This document shows positions 52,323 to 61,694 of a stretch of DNA of 64,000 bases, piece by piece. The position numbers and the translations under genes were made by a program. The notes under the pieces were generated by a model that saw nothing but the letters and a program-made list of their open reading frames with translations, was not told the DNA's origin and did not search any database. The DNA lies in NCBI RefSeq assembly GCF_030915525.1, contig NZ_CP133269.1:2763001-2827000 (forward strand), given 5' to 3'. Source of the DNA: Neobacillus sp. PS2-9. Its GTDB lineage: Bacteria; Bacillota; Bacilli; Bacillales; Cytobacillaceae. Each line of letters opens with the position of its first letter. Position 1 is the first letter of the stretch.

Positions 52323-52746
52323 ATTTTTCTTTACCACTAACCAACTTACAATTGTTTAAAGGACAACTAGTTTCTATTATGGATCCTATGTTTTTATCAG
52401 TCCTAATAAAACTTAAGTATCTTGAACCATGAAATGCAAGCTCTCCATAATTCCCTTCAACAAGCATACCGTATTCTGTATCATTCACCTTCATTTCCAT
52501 CCTATCCCCACTTTCTACTTCGAAAGTAACAAAGTAATCGCTATAGGCCCTGTGTTCCTCTCCTCCTTGTACAGTTGTCCTTTTTGCAACCATTTTACCT
52601 TGTACCTTTAATTTTGGAGAGTGGTTATCCTTATTCCATTGTGTAATACTCTTAATAAGTGTTACCAAAATAGTAGATATCACTATAACAAATATGATCC
52701 CGATAAAAATAGGACCAAAATGAAATATTAAATCCTCGACTCCCAT
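52315..52746 (-). CDS. DUF2500 family membrane protein
   Basis: 144 residues. One membrane segment (about 13-35, FGPIFIGIIFVIVISTILVTLI) is followed by a beta-rich domain with KVQGKMVAKRTTVQGGEEHRAY and YFVTFEVESGDRMEMKVNDTEYGMLVEGNYGELAFHGSRYL, the DUF2500 pattern. The outer domain probably faces the cell surface. Two ATGs are adjacent (52749, 52746); the second has the better spacing from AGGAGGGG. Function unknown. Array cassette between R14 and R13. Confidence 0.82.
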   Translation of the reverse strand: MGVEDLIFHFGPIFIGIIFVIVISTILVTLIKSITQWNKDNHSPKLKVQGKMVAKRTTVQGGEEHRAYSDYFVTFEVESGDRMEMKVNDTEYGMLVEGNYGELAFHGSRYLSFIRTDKNIGSIIETSCPLNNCKLVSGKEKSS

Positions 52747-52847
52747 CATTAAACCCCTCCTATGTATTAATTTACTATATTTTAACATTTGGATTTTTGT
52801 ATTTAATTTCCCGAATTTTCTTACTTTCACTATAACTATTATCTTTT

Positions 52848-52946
52848 TTCTACTATCCTGGCCGTTTGTTCAACAAGAAAATAGGGACCGATGTAGCTAT
52901 AATTGGAGTAGTCCCATCTTTTTATCTCTAGCCCCCTCTTTAATAA
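52848..52946. repeat. array repeat R14
   Basis: TTCTACTATCCTGGCCG + TTTGTTCAACAAGAAAA, middle GGGACCGATG ... AGTAGTCCC, right part TAGCCCCCTCTTTAATAAAA. The gap from 52947 to 53163 shows nothing else. Confidence 0.72.
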
Positions 52947-53163
52947 AATAAGAAAGAAAATGTTAAAAGCTCATAATTATTTCATACCAAAAAGGGATTT
53001 CCTTTATATTTTGAAAATCAATTTCTTGTTGTTTCTTAAAGCGGAATTCTACTAAAAAATAGTCCAATAGATTTCACCATAATATATAATATCAGTCAGC
53101 CATACAGACATAATTGGATTTCCTTTTTCAAAGGGCATAGAAGGAATATATCTATGGCCGTTA

Positions 53164-54225
53164 ATGGGTATCAGTTTTGGTGCTTTTTTATTATTGATTT
53201 TTGCAATATTAATTGCATCCTATAAAATGGATGGCTTTATTATCATTAATCCTTTGATCTCATATAAGGCAAGAGGATCAAGTTTAAGAAAAGTAAAAAC
53301 TGATGCCATTGCTGCCTACCTCCTCTGTGAGTTGTTCTATAAAGAGGAATTAGAACCTTATAAAAAGCGTGGTGTTCTGTTATTGAACCTTCGTAATCTC
53401 ACAAGACAACATGAAAATATAACTGGCGTGATGATACAAACAAAACTTCAATTTCAGGCAGTGCTTGAACAAGTTTTCCCTGAATATATAGGGGGTCTTT
53501 GGAGATTTATATTCTGTGGTGTCGCTCTTAACTCTTTCAGAGTTTCCCTCTTCAGAAGACATTATGAAGGCTAGTGAAGAAACAATTACAGACAAAATAA
53601 ATGAATTATGTAAAAGTCGATCAATCAGGTGGGCAAAAGAAAGAGCGATTAAACTTAAAGCTGCGGCAGCCCGTAACCCTTTTGAAAAGATAGTTTATCA
53701 GAGTCATATTTTAAGCCTTGGTATGCATTTAAACATGATTCTTCAGTATAAAGAGCATCTATCAAAGTTAGAGTCGGAGATAGATGCCCTCGCTAAAGAA
53801 ATTGAAGAATATAATATCATCAAATCTATCCCTGGTATCGGAGAAAAGATCGCTGCAACAATCATTTCTGAAATTGGGGAAATAGATCGATTTAATGACC
53901 CAAAAAAGCTTGTAGCATTCGCTGGAGTCGATCCAAGTGTTTTTGAATCTGGTAAATTTTCTGCTACTAAAAATCGAATAAAAGAGGATCTAGTAGACTT
54001 AGACATGCCTTGTATATGGCGGTTCGTTGTGCCATTCGTGATTGTCGTAAAAAGAAAACAACTGATGAAATCATCCCACGAAACAAAAGAATGCGAGAGT
54101 TTTACGACAAGAAACGTGAAGAAGGAAAGCCTTTTAAAGTAGCTGTAATAGCATGTGTAAATAAGCTCTTACATTGGATATTTGCCCTTTTAAAGAACAA
54201 AACTACTTTCCAAGATATAGCTTAG
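53164..54225 (+). pseudogene. IS110-family transposase, frameshifted remnant
   Basis: Three consecutive plus-strand frames together encode an IS110-type DEDD transposase. Frame one (to about 53500) has INPLISYKARGSSLRKVKTDAIAA, the RuvC-like region where the usual catalytic Asp of TDAID is Ala. Frame two (about 53516-53990) has the central helices and IKSIPGIGEKIAATIISEIGEI, the Tnp_20 region. Frame three (54010-54225) has MAVRCAIRDCRKKK and the conserved C-terminal KVAVIACVNKLLHWIFALLKN. The N-terminus is missing and there are two frameshifts, so it is inactive. Confidence 0.88.
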
Positions 54226-54342
54226 AACCTAAATCTAACTAAATATCACAAAACCTTCCAAAATTAGACTAACTGAGGGTTATTTGGCATGCACATTTTT
54301 AGTATAGCATGAGATATTTAAAGTTTTTAATGAAAAATATTG

Positions 54343-54418
54343 ACAAACTATTAGCTGGTTTAGCGTGAGTACATTTTTTCAAAAACTTTATTTCATCTTA
54401 ACATATATATCCAATTAT
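54343..54418. repeat. array repeat R15 (right arm only)
   Basis: CTATTAGCTGGTTTAGCGTG + AGTACATTTTTTCA, then TAACATATATATCCAATT, shared with the end of R11. It lies downstream of the transposase remnant. Confidence 0.5.
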
Positions 54419-54472
54419 GAAGTGATTTCTTAGCATTTTTTGTAAGATAATTTGCCTATAAAATTGAGGGTA

Positions 54473-54512
54473 AAATTGTAGGGGTACAACAGCCATTTTA
54501 CCCCTACAATTT
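54473..54512. other. perfect 14-bp inverted repeat
   Basis: AAATTGTAGGGGTA at 54473-54486 pairs with TACCCCTACAATTT at 54499-54512. There is no T-run and no adjacent gene. It could be the hairpin of a small insertion element or an orphan terminator. Confidence 0.5.
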
Positions 54513-54596
54513 GCGGTGCAATTTCCTATACAAATTTCCATATAATTTCCCCACAAATGGGTTTAAACCAATGAAAAAAGCGTATCATTTTCATAT

Positions 54597-54673
54597 GCAA
54601 ATTGACACGCATTTTAACTTACATTTTTAATGTTTGCGATAGGAAACGGAACCCGTTACCGTTTTTCGGTGCT
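54597..54673 (-). repeat. dispersed 90-bp repeat, copy 2
   Basis: The minus strand carries GAGCACCG, AACGGGTTCCGTTTCC, TATCGCAAA, AAAATG and TCAATTTGCA in the same order as 37840-37931. The two copies are about 16.7 kb apart in opposite orientation. The rest of 54226-55009 holds no recognised gene. Confidence 0.6.
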
Positions 54674-55009
54674 CTTTTGACATTTATTTTAGGTCTTAAG
54701 AAGTAGCCTACTCCTTATTTGATGGCATTTGTCAACCGCCTACTATACAAGTCGCACTTGAACTTCCTACAGTAGAGTTTAATTCCAATAGTAACTCTGG
54801 AAGAACAGACTCGTTTATCAGTTCCTCCAATGTTTTATTGGAGATTGTAACGTTGTATTTTTAAAATGTAACTACTGTATTTTCCCAAACTTGAATAATG
54901 GCTTTTGGGGACATATTTGATTGAATTACCACATCTATCACTCCCTGTTTACAAACAGTACCACTGTATAACCTTTACGAAAAAGAAGTTCCCTTCAATT
55001 TTGCTATTT

Positions 55010-55039
55010 AAAGGTGGCGAGGAATTCCTCGCCACCTTT
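55010..55039. terminator. terminator of the histidine kinase gene
   Basis: AAAGGTGGCGAGGAA and TTCCTCGCCACCTTT form a perfect 15-bp palindrome directly abutting the kinase stop codon. The A/T ends give short U-runs in both directions. Confidence 0.8.
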
Positions 55040-57111
55040 TACTCTTTGTATCTAACAAAGATAGTAGTCCCCTCTGGTCCAGTTTGAATATCAATCTTTG
55101 CATTATGACGGGCCGCAATCGCATAGCAAACCCCTAATCCCAAGCCCGTTCCCTTATCCTTAGTCGTGAAAAACGGTGTACCTAATTTCTCCATTACTTC
55201 TGGCTTAATCCCTTCGCCTTGATCCTGAATGGCAAGAACAACACAATCATCTTCCATATAGGTTTTAATCGTGAGTACCTTTCCTTCATTCATTGCCTCC
55301 AACCCATTTCGATAGAGATTAATAATTAGCTGCCGAGTTTCATCCCGATTTAACAATAATTCCGGTATGTCCTTCGTATCAATCTCTACGTATTTATTTT
55401 GATTGAACGCATCCACCTGGATTAATGGAGTCATATCATGGAGGATAGTATTTAGATTTAACTTCTGTAAATCAGATGACCTGGTATTACTCATCGACAG
55501 GAATTCTGAAATGATATTGTTCGCTCGGTCCAGTTCGTCAATCATGATATGTAAATACTGCTGATAACGGTCAAATTTTTCTTCTTTTTGTAAAATCTGC
55601 AAGAAGCCTCGGACGGTTGTCATTGGGTTTCGAATTTCATGACTGATTCCTGCTGCCATTTGCCCAATTAAATCAAGACCTGATAATCGTTTGAACTCCC
55701 TCTCGTATCTCTTTTTCTCCGAAATGTCCTTAATCAAACTACAGATGCCATCACCATATGGGTAGACTACCACGTCAAACCATTTATCCGTATAGACTGC
55801 ACTTGTTTCAAAATGAACTGGTAAGCGATCTGACATTACTCTATGAAACTCCCTGTAGAAGTCAGTATTCTTATATCTAGGGAATTCCTCCCAAATGACC
55901 TTTCCTAAAATATCCTCAGCTGTTTTATTTAATGGAAGATGCTGATATTTATTGATATAAATATATTTCCATTCCTTGCTTAATACAATGAATCCATCAG
56001 TAATACTTTCTAATACATTATGATTTCTCTCATTAGCAATGGCTAGTTCTTTATTCTGTGCTTCGATCATGTTCTCGAGCTTATTCATATATAGAAGGCT
56101 TGAGAAGGTAGAAGCAGTAGCATCTACAATCGATTGGGCCAGCTGGAGTTGTGATTCCGTGTAAACTAGAGGATTATTTCCGGTATGAGCCACACCTATA
56201 ATCCCTAGCACCTCACTCATTGATACAAGTGGAATCATAAACAGTCCTCTTATGGAAAACTGCCGGCAAATTTCTTGGTTTAGCCTTTCATCAGCCGGTG
56301 CATCAGGGATCAAGATAGCATTTTTTGTTTTCATAACCGTCTCAAGTACTTGATCACTACAGGGCCCCATTTTCTCGAAGGCCTTTTCCCAGCTTACCTC
56401 AGTCCTGTTACTTGCCTTCCATTGCCTTACAGTTCCATCACCTGTCGGACCTATTAGGTGGACCCCGATATGGTCGTTATTTAAAACCCTTTTTAAGTAG
56501 CGGAAACAGGTCTCCAAGCTTTCTTCCATGGACAAACACATGGAGAGTTCACGCGTGACATCGAGCAATAGCTGCTTTTCAGAAATTAGCTTTTCTTTTT
56601 CGGCTAAGTTAAGCGCATTTCGAATGGCCACGGCTGCCATATTTACATAGGACTCCACGGTTTGAATCTCTGACTCTGTTAAATTCATGGGTATCCCCAC
56701 ATCAAAAAGGAAAACGAGGCCGAATAACTCCTGTTCAAAAGAAATAGGAAGCACTAATAACGAGTTAATTTTGAATGCTGTTACCGCATTAGAATCCGGG
56801 CGATGATCCTTTAAGGTATCGGGTATGTAGATGGATTTTTGAGTTTCAATGACTTCTTTTGCCAGTAAATCGATTTCTGTATCAATCACATGCATATCTA
56901 ATGACCAGTCGTTGATGAACTCTGGTTTCCCAACATATCCTCTATAGGTACCATCCTCTTGTGGTAAATAAATACCAACCGCATCACATTGAACGATTTC
57001 CTCCGAGATGGCTGTTGTTACTTGCTCCAATACATCTCGTAATTCAAGCTTGGTATTTATTAATTTAGTTATGTTTGCAAGTCGAGAATACCTCGTTTGT
57101 TCCTTTAACAT
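55039..57111 (-). CDS. GAF-GAF-PAS sensor histidine kinase
   Basis: 690 residues, no membrane segment. GAF domain 1 is about 15-155, GAF domain 2 about 180-330, a PAS domain about 345-450 (VLESITDGFIVLSKEWKYIYINK), HisKA about 465-530 with phospho-acceptor His in GISHEIRNPMTTVRGFL, and HATPase about 570-690 with the N box INLYRNGLEAM and G boxes DQGEGIKPE and GTGLGLGV. The ATG at 57111 (GGAG 8 bp upstream) is preferred over 57180. No response regulator is adjacent. The ATPase half resembles the KinE/sporulation-kinase type, so a phosphorelay input is possible but inferred. Confidence 0.9.
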   Translation of the reverse strand: MLKEQTRYSRLANITKLINTKLELRDVLEQVTTAISEEIVQCDAVGIYLPQEDGTYRGYVGKPEFINDWSLDMHVIDTEIDLLAKEVIETQKSIYIPDTLKDHRPDSNAVTAFKINSLLVLPISFEQELFGLVFLFDVGIPMNLTESEIQTVESYVNMAAVAIRNALNLAEKEKLISEKQLLLDVTRELSMCLSMEESLETCFRYLKRVLNNDHIGVHLIGPTGDGTVRQWKASNRTEVSWEKAFEKMGPCSDQVLETVMKTKNAILIPDAPADERLNQEICRQFSIRGLFMIPLVSMSEVLGIIGVAHTGNNPLVYTESQLQLAQSIVDATASTFSSLLYMNKLENMIEAQNKELAIANERNHNVLESITDGFIVLSKEWKYIYINKYQHLPLNKTAEDILGKVIWEEFPRYKNTDFYREFHRVMSDRLPVHFETSAVYTDKWFDVVVYPYGDGICSLIKDISEKKRYEREFKRLSGLDLIGQMAAGISHEIRNPMTTVRGFLQILQKEEKFDRYQQYLHIMIDELDRANNIISEFLSMSNTRSSDLQKLNLNTILHDMTPLIQVDAFNQNKYVEIDTKDIPELLLNRDETRQLIINLYRNGLEAMNEGKVLTIKTYMEDDCVVLAIQDQGEGIKPEVMEKLGTPFFTTKDKGTGLGLGVCYAIAARHNAKIDIQTGPEGTTIFVRYKE

Positions 57112-57330
57112 CGCTTGTGCTCCATTCCATTGGCATGAACCTTTGTTAGGTATATTTACAACCGAACTTGTTCTGTACAATTTCCGACAAATTATCTTAA
57201 TATTTTTATTTTACAGTATTTGCATGATTTTGGTCTAGGTAGCGATTAATAAATTTAATAAATAGGAGGCTTGGGGCTACTCTTCTTGGGAATGAAAGAC
57301 AAAATCTTTTATCTGAGCCTTTGAAATGTC

Positions 57331-57951
57331 CTAACAGAATAATCTTAATTGGTTTGTTAGTTCTATCCCTTTTTCTTTGATCCCAAGACGTTTTTGTAAA
57401 TGAGTAGGAAGAATACAAATTATTTTTCCTACATCTTCAAGAGCAATTTGTCCTTGGTTGGTGCTACCTGAAATTTCTTCCCCAATCATAGCTAATTCAA
57501 AGGAGGAATGGTTAAAGATTGTTTCAGCTAATCCTATAAAAATCTCATCAACTCTAACTAACCAAGGGTTGAGTTCTTTTGTAAGCGGGTATTTATAAGG
57601 GTAAAACTTTTCGAAAGAAGCCTGTGGTATTGATACATCTAACCAATCAGATTCACCCTTGATTCTTATTATCGAAATCAAGCACGGTAAGGTATTTCCA
57701 TCATTCATTATTAAAGTTCCATAAAATTGAATTACACTGTCATTATCAATGTTTATAGGTAATGAAATACTACCAGCTTGAAAGTCCTGTCGTTCCCTCC
57801 AAATCCCCTTAAATAATTTAAAACTTTGAATTGCCATAAGTGCTTGGTTTAATCTCTCGTTATCTCCGACAGGGTGAAACTCAATTGAAAGTTCATAGAA
57901 ACCGCCAATCCAATTATTTGGGTTATTATATTCACTGTATTTCAATCTCAT
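57331..57951 (-). CDS. unknown array protein
   Basis: 206 residues, soluble, with NNWIGGFYELSIEFHPVGDNERLNQALMAI at the start and a long beta-rich middle. I do not recognise the family; the composition resembles immunity proteins of polymorphic toxin systems. The frame opens at TTG 57978; the ATG at 57951 has GGGAG close upstream, and TTG at 57945 is also possible. Cassette bounded on its upstream side by R16. Confidence 0.6.
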   Translation of the reverse strand: MRLKYSEYNNPNNWIGGFYELSIEFHPVGDNERLNQALMAIQSFKLFKGIWRERQDFQAGSISLPINIDNDSVIQFYGTLIMNDGNTLPCLISIIRIKGESDWLDVSIPQASFEKFYPYKYPLTKELNPWLVRVDEIFIGLAETIFNHSSFELAMIGEEISGSTNQGQIALEDVGKIICILPTHLQKRLGIKEKGIELTNQLRLFC

Positions 57952-58003
57952 CTCTCCCTTTATATGTAGTGCCTTCAATTTTGATCGAGGTGTACATCAT
58001 CGA

Positions 58004-58103
58004 TTCCTTCTTAAGCTAACCTGTTCCGTTAGTTCAAGAAAGAAAAAAGCCATCTTAATTGGTAGCAGAACTTCAACTCTTACACATGTTAGCTTAATAA
58101 GAA
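58004..58103. repeat. array repeat R16
   Basis: CCTTCTTAAGCTAACCTG + TTCCGTTAGTTCAAGAAAG, middle AAGCCATCTTAATTGGTAGC, right arm AACTCTTACACATGTTAGC. The right end overlaps the stop of the next gene. Confidence 0.78.
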
Positions 58104-58339
58104 GGTGAATAAATTCTATCTGTATCGGTATCAATAACAAATTCGACCTTTATATCGCAATCATAAGGAATTTGTTCAAAATTATGAAGCCTGCAAAACA
58201 CATTATGAAGGTCTTTTATATCATTCGTTAATTCTATGGATTGTTGATATTTTTGCTTTAACTGTTGTTTGGAACACTTTTTCCCCGTAAGAAGAACTTG
58301 AAAGAAATAACCGTCGATTTCAATAATCATTTTTATCAC
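58094..58339 (-). CDS. small unknown protein
   Basis: 81 residues starting at GTG 58339, or 78 from the ATG at 58330; neither has a strong ribosome site. The text (EIDGYFFQVLLTGKKCSKQQLKQKYQQSI, then YDCDIKVEFVIDTDTDRIYSPSY) looks like a genuine small folded domain of unknown family. Its stop lies inside R16, as expected for a cassette whose 3' end abuts the repeat. Confidence 0.5.
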   Translation of the reverse strand: MIKMIIEIDGYFFQVLLTGKKCSKQQLKQKYQQSIELTNDIKDLHNVFCRLHNFEQIPYDCDIKVEFVIDTDTDRIYSPSY

Positions 58340-58378
58340 GACTGGTTGCTACTCAGTCTTATAGCTTAGATTTTTATT

Positions 58379-58420
58379 AAAGCTCCCCGTTAGTGTGAGT
58401 ACAATATTTCACAATCGTTT
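58379..58420. repeat. array repeat R17 (right arm)
   Basis: AAGCTCCCCGTTAGTGTGAG + TACAATATTTCACAATC. No left arm. It is directly followed by a coding remnant. Confidence 0.6.
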
Positions 58421-58442
58421 TTTTAGAATGAACCAATTAATC

Positions 58443-58513
58443 TTAACTATCGGTGTCTTTTACTGTAATTTCAAGTGTATCACCGTCAAGTTCTAACTCT
58501 AGATGATTATCCC
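58443..58513 (-). pseudogene. C-terminal coding remnant
   Basis: The minus strand reads WDNHLELELDGDTLEITVKD + TDS before TAA at 58443-58445, an open acidic C-terminus with no gene body. It sits just after R17, where a cassette gene would end. Probably the tail of a deleted cassette gene. Confidence 0.35.
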
Positions 58514-58639
58514 AATATTAAAATATATCACATGTAATTAATAATATTGAATAATGTATCCCATTCGAAAGTCGAAAAAAGTCAAGTATGGTACCATTTT
58601 ACACATACTTGCCAATTGATATTAATGTTAAAATTTAAT

Positions 58640-59680
58640 TTAGAATGAGTATTTTTTAAAAATATTTTCCTCAATGACTTTCTCTACTCTTGGCTTTCCA
58701 GACATTATATCATTATTAGAAAGAACAACTATTAAGATTTTTTCTTCAGGATAGTATCGAAAATCTGTATGTGCTCCAGGAAGATCTCCCCCATGACTAT
58801 AATGGCGAATCCCGTCTAATACTCTATCAAAAAATCCATAACCATACTTTATAGATACATTTGTCTCCTCCTTCAAACTAATCTTTCCATCAGTTATCTT
58901 ATCTAATGTACTACTTGAAATAAATACATTATTTTCTAATGCTTCTGCAAACTTTAATAAATCATTGATCGTTGAAAAACAACCACCTGCAGAAGAACCT
59001 CTTAAACCCTGTATAAAAATGTTATTTCTTATTAAATCTGGCTCAAGTTCCAAATTGAAATTAACTTCTGTATAACCATCAGCAAGATTAGGAACAACCT
59101 GATCCATTTCGTAAAAATCTGTATTCGTCATTCCAGCTTTAATAAAGATTTTTTCTTTTACATAGTCATAATAGTTTTCATTTGTAATTGCTTCGATAAT
59201 CAGTCCTAAAATGACATAACCTGAATTACTATAATGAAATTTCTCACCAGGTGTAAATAAGAGGCTTGAATCTTTAAATAAATCAAAAAATTGATTTAGA
59301 GTATTCAATCTATTACTATACTTTTCAAACTCTTCATTAAAATAAGAATCGAGACCCGATGTATGGGTCAATAATTGGTGAATCGTAATTTTACCGAATT
59401 CTGAATTTAAATGTGATAAATGCTTTTCAACCTTATCAGTAAATTTTATTTTTCCTTCTTCTTCAAGCTGAGCAATTAATACCCCTGTGAACATTTTCCC
59501 CATTGATCCAAGATTAAAAATAGTATCCTCAGAATTAGGAATTCCAAATCTAATATTGGATAACCCATAAGCTTTTTTAAATTCAGTTTTAAAATTTCTA
59601 GCTACTAATACAGCACCAGAGAACTTATTCTCTTTTTCTAATTCAGATAAATAATTATTAATAAATTCATAACACAACAT
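58640..59680 (-). CDS. serine hydrolase, class C beta-lactamase-like
   Basis: 346 residues of the penicillin-binding/AmpC-like family. The nucleophile motif SMGK (SxxK) lies near residue 59 in FNLGSMGKMFTGVLIAQL, the YxN motif as YSNSGY near 151, LLTHTSGLDSYF near 103, and HGG in YSHGGDLPGAHTDF near 296. There is no signal peptide, so it is probably cytosolic, like many esterase or peptidase members of this family. The ATG has GGGAG upstream. Cassette between R18 and R17. True beta-lactam resistance is unlikely. Confidence 0.88.
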   Translation of the reverse strand: MLCYEFINNYLSELEKENKFSGAVLVARNFKTEFKKAYGLSNIRFGIPNSEDTIFNLGSMGKMFTGVLIAQLEEEGKIKFTDKVEKHLSHLNSEFGKITIHQLLTHTSGLDSYFNEEFEKYSNRLNTLNQFFDLFKDSSLLFTPGEKFHYSNSGYVILGLIIEAITNENYYDYVKEKIFIKAGMTNTDFYEMDQVVPNLADGYTEVNFNLELEPDLIRNNIFIQGLRGSSAGGCFSTINDLLKFAEALENNVFISSSTLDKITDGKISLKEETNVSIKYGYGFFDRVLDGIRHYSHGGDLPGAHTDFRYYPEEKILIVVLSNNDIMSGKPRVEKVIEENIFKKYSF

Positions 59681-59927
59681 TTTTCATTCACTCCCGCCGA
59701 ATCAGTCTTATTAACAATTTTTCGAATTTTCTACTAATAATATTATATTCGAATTTTTTTTTAATGGAAATTATTTCATAAAGGCAATTTTTATTTAAAG
59801 TTTGTTTCGTTAATTTGTTCATCTCACTTTATTCTCAAACCTGAACTTGAGTATTGTAAATTCGGCATAAAAAAGCCTATCCCTTTATCAATTTTCTTTA
59901 TAAATTTGATTACCAATACAACAGATC

Positions 59928-60035
59928 CTTCTTCAGCTAACCTGCTTCGTTTGCTCAATAAGAAAGAATCTGCCGCCGCAACTCCTTGTTGACTCTCGCA
60001 CAAGTTAGTTTAAGTTCACCTTTTCACATTCTTGT
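59928..60035. repeat. array repeat R18
   Basis: CCTTCTTCAGCTAACCTGC + TTCGTTTGCTCAATAAG, middle TGCCGCCGCAACTCC, right arm ACTCTCGCACAAGTTAG + TTTAAG + TTCACATTC. The rest of 59681-60184 shows no gene. Confidence 0.8.
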
Positions 60036-60184
60036 TTCTATTGTGGAATTATTAACTATTAAATTGTTTTGGTCAACATTATATCTCTATTCAAAGAAAT
60101 GTTATTTTCCTTTGATATTCCTTTTGTGACCATATGTCTTAATTCATTAACTGGTACAGAATCAAATATTTTATAATTTTTTTG

Positions 60185-60215
60185 TTGACTTAAACCACGG
60201 TTTAAGTCGTATCAT
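60185..60215 (+). promoter_or_regulatory. MerR-type promoter with operator
   Basis: TTGACT (60185-60190) and TATCAT (60210-60215) are 19 bp apart, the long spacing typical of MerR-activated promoters. The spacer holds the perfect palindrome GACTTAAACC-AC-GGTTTAAGTC (60187-60208). It drives the MerR and SDR genes. Confidence 0.8.
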
Positions 60216-60256
60216 AATCCTGTCGACAAGGAAAGATAAAATTTGGAGGTCTCCAG

Positions 60257-60631
60257 ATGAAATATTGTTCAATTAGCGAAGCTGCAGCAAAATTCAATAT
60301 TACAGAATCAACGTTACGTTATTATGAAAAAAAGGGGCTACTGCCACTAATTGAGCGTGATGAAGCAGGTAGGCGGTTATTTTCAGAAGATCAAATTTCA
60401 CTCCTTGGAACAGTTATTTGTTTAAAAAATACGCACATGCCCATTAGTGGTATTAAGCAATATATTGATTGGGTAATATGTGGAGAAGGAACCATTGAAC
60501 TCCGACTTGAAATGATGAGGAAACACAAGCAGGCAGTGCTAGATGAAATTTCATTAATGAGAGAATCTTTAAAAAGGATTGACTTGAAAATTTCTCGTTA
60601 TACCAAACGCCCTATTCCAGAAAAGGTATGA
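60257..60631 (+). CDS. MerR family transcriptional regulator
   Basis: 124 residues. The N-terminal winged helix (SISEAAAKFNITESTLRYYEKKGLLP, residues 5-30) is followed by RDEAGRRLFSEDQISLLGTVICLKNTHMPISGIKQYI and a dimerisation coiled coil with KHKQAVLDEISLMRESLKRIDLKI near 95. It resembles AdhR/NmlR-type aldehyde or stress regulators. It should bind the palindrome in its own promoter. GGAGG precedes the ATG at a good distance. The next gene starts 47 bp downstream. Confidence 0.9.
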   Translation: MKYCSISEAAAKFNITESTLRYYEKKGLLPLIERDEAGRRLFSEDQISLLGTVICLKNTHMPISGIKQYIDWVICGEGTIELRLEMMRKHKQAVLDEISLMRESLKRIDLKISRYTKRPIPEKV

Positions 60632-60678
60632 ATTTATTTTATTATTGTGAAGAAAATAATTGGAAAAGAGGAACTAAA

Positions 60679-61440
60679 ATGCAACTTTCAGGAAATACAA
60701 TACTTATTACAGGTGGTAGTGCTGGGATAGGATTAGCTTTCGCAGAACGCTTTATAAAAACTGGAAATACAGTCATCGTTACTGGACGACGTGAAAATGT
60801 ACTTCAAAATGCAAAAGAAAAATTCCCAGACCTTATTACCCATGTATGTGATTTGAGCACTGAATCTGAGCGTGTTTCATTGTTTGATTGGGTAACTGAG
60901 AACTATCCAGAAGCGAATGTGTTAGTGAACAACGCAGGGATTCAACAACGTTTCAATGTGTTAAAAGCAGATGCGAAGAACAATTGGAATTATTTCAATA
61001 AAGAAATCACAACAAACATTGAAGCACCTTTCCATCTTTCTATGCTATTTGCTCCATTTTTTGCTACAAAAAAAGAAGCGACTATCATTAACGTCACATC
61101 TGGGTTAGCTTTTACTCCGTTTGCCATTGCTCCGATCTATTCAGCAACGAAAGCGGCACTTCATTCATTTACAATGAGTCTACGACACCAACTTTCTGAT
61201 TCATCTGTAGAAGTAATTGAAGTTGCTCCTCCAGCAGTGAATACAGATTTAGGCGGAGCAGGGTTGCATACTCATGGAGAACCGTTAGATGAATTCGCAG
61301 ATGGGATTTTTAAAGGATTAGAAGAGGGAAAACAAGAAATTGGGTATGGTACTTCAGTGGAACGACTACGCATGTCACGAGATAAAGTCGATGAACACGT
61401 AGCAAATATGTACAATGCATTGAAAAATACAATTGAATAA
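60679..61440 (+). CDS. short-chain dehydrogenase/reductase (DltE-like)
   Basis: 253-residue SDR. The nucleotide motif TGGSAGIGLAFAERF is at 11-25, NNAG near 85, the catalytic Ser in INVTSGLAF near 140, and Tyr and Lys in YSATKAALHSF near 157-161. It oxidises or reduces a small carbonyl or hydroxyl substrate with NAD(P)H. The frame opens upstream at 60628, overlapping the MerR stop, but the ATG at 60679 has AGAGGAA. Co-transcribed with and probably controlled by the MerR regulator. Confidence 0.9.
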   Translation: MQLSGNTILITGGSAGIGLAFAERFIKTGNTVIVTGRRENVLQNAKEKFPDLITHVCDLSTESERVSLFDWVTENYPEANVLVNNAGIQQRFNVLKADAKNNWNYFNKEITTNIEAPFHLSMLFAPFFATKKEATIINVTSGLAFTPFAIAPIYSATKAALHSFTMSLRHQLSDSSVEVIEVAPPAVNTDLGGAGLHTHGEPLDEFADGIFKGLEEGKQEIGYGTSVERLRMSRDKVDEHVANMYNALKNTIE

Positions 61441-61471
61441 CTATCTTGCTTCATGTTGGACATGAAGGGCA

Positions 61472-61496
61472 AAACTCGCTACAGCGAGTTTTTTTA
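61472..61496 (+). terminator. intrinsic terminator of the MerR-SDR operon
   Basis: AACTCGCT at 61473-61480 pairs with AGCGAGTT at 61483-61490, followed by seven T. Confidence 0.9.
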
Positions 61497-61503
61497 TTAT
61501 CCT

Positions 61504-61618
61504 TTGCTTTTTCAACTAAACTGCCCGCTAGTGCAAAAAAAAAAAAAGAGGACTGCCTCAGCACCCTCTTGTTCCACAAATGTACCCTTTAGTTTATGTG
61601 CATTATTTCACAATCTTT
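61504..61618. repeat. array repeat R19
   Basis: CTTTTTCAACTAAACTGCCC + GCTAGTGCAAAAAAA, middle GAGGACTGCCTCAGCACCCTC, right arm GTACCCTTTAGTTTATGTGC + ATTATTTCACAATC. Confidence 0.82.
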
Positions 61619-61694
61619 TATTTTCATTATTAAAAAGGGTTGCCATAGGAACCATAAGCGATTCCAAAAAGACCTGCCCTTTGTCATTTTAATA

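Noticed and set aside
58640..59680. Beta-lactam resistance gene
   Set aside because: The catalytic motifs are those of the broad class C-like hydrolase family, and there is no export signal, so a resistance claim is not supported.
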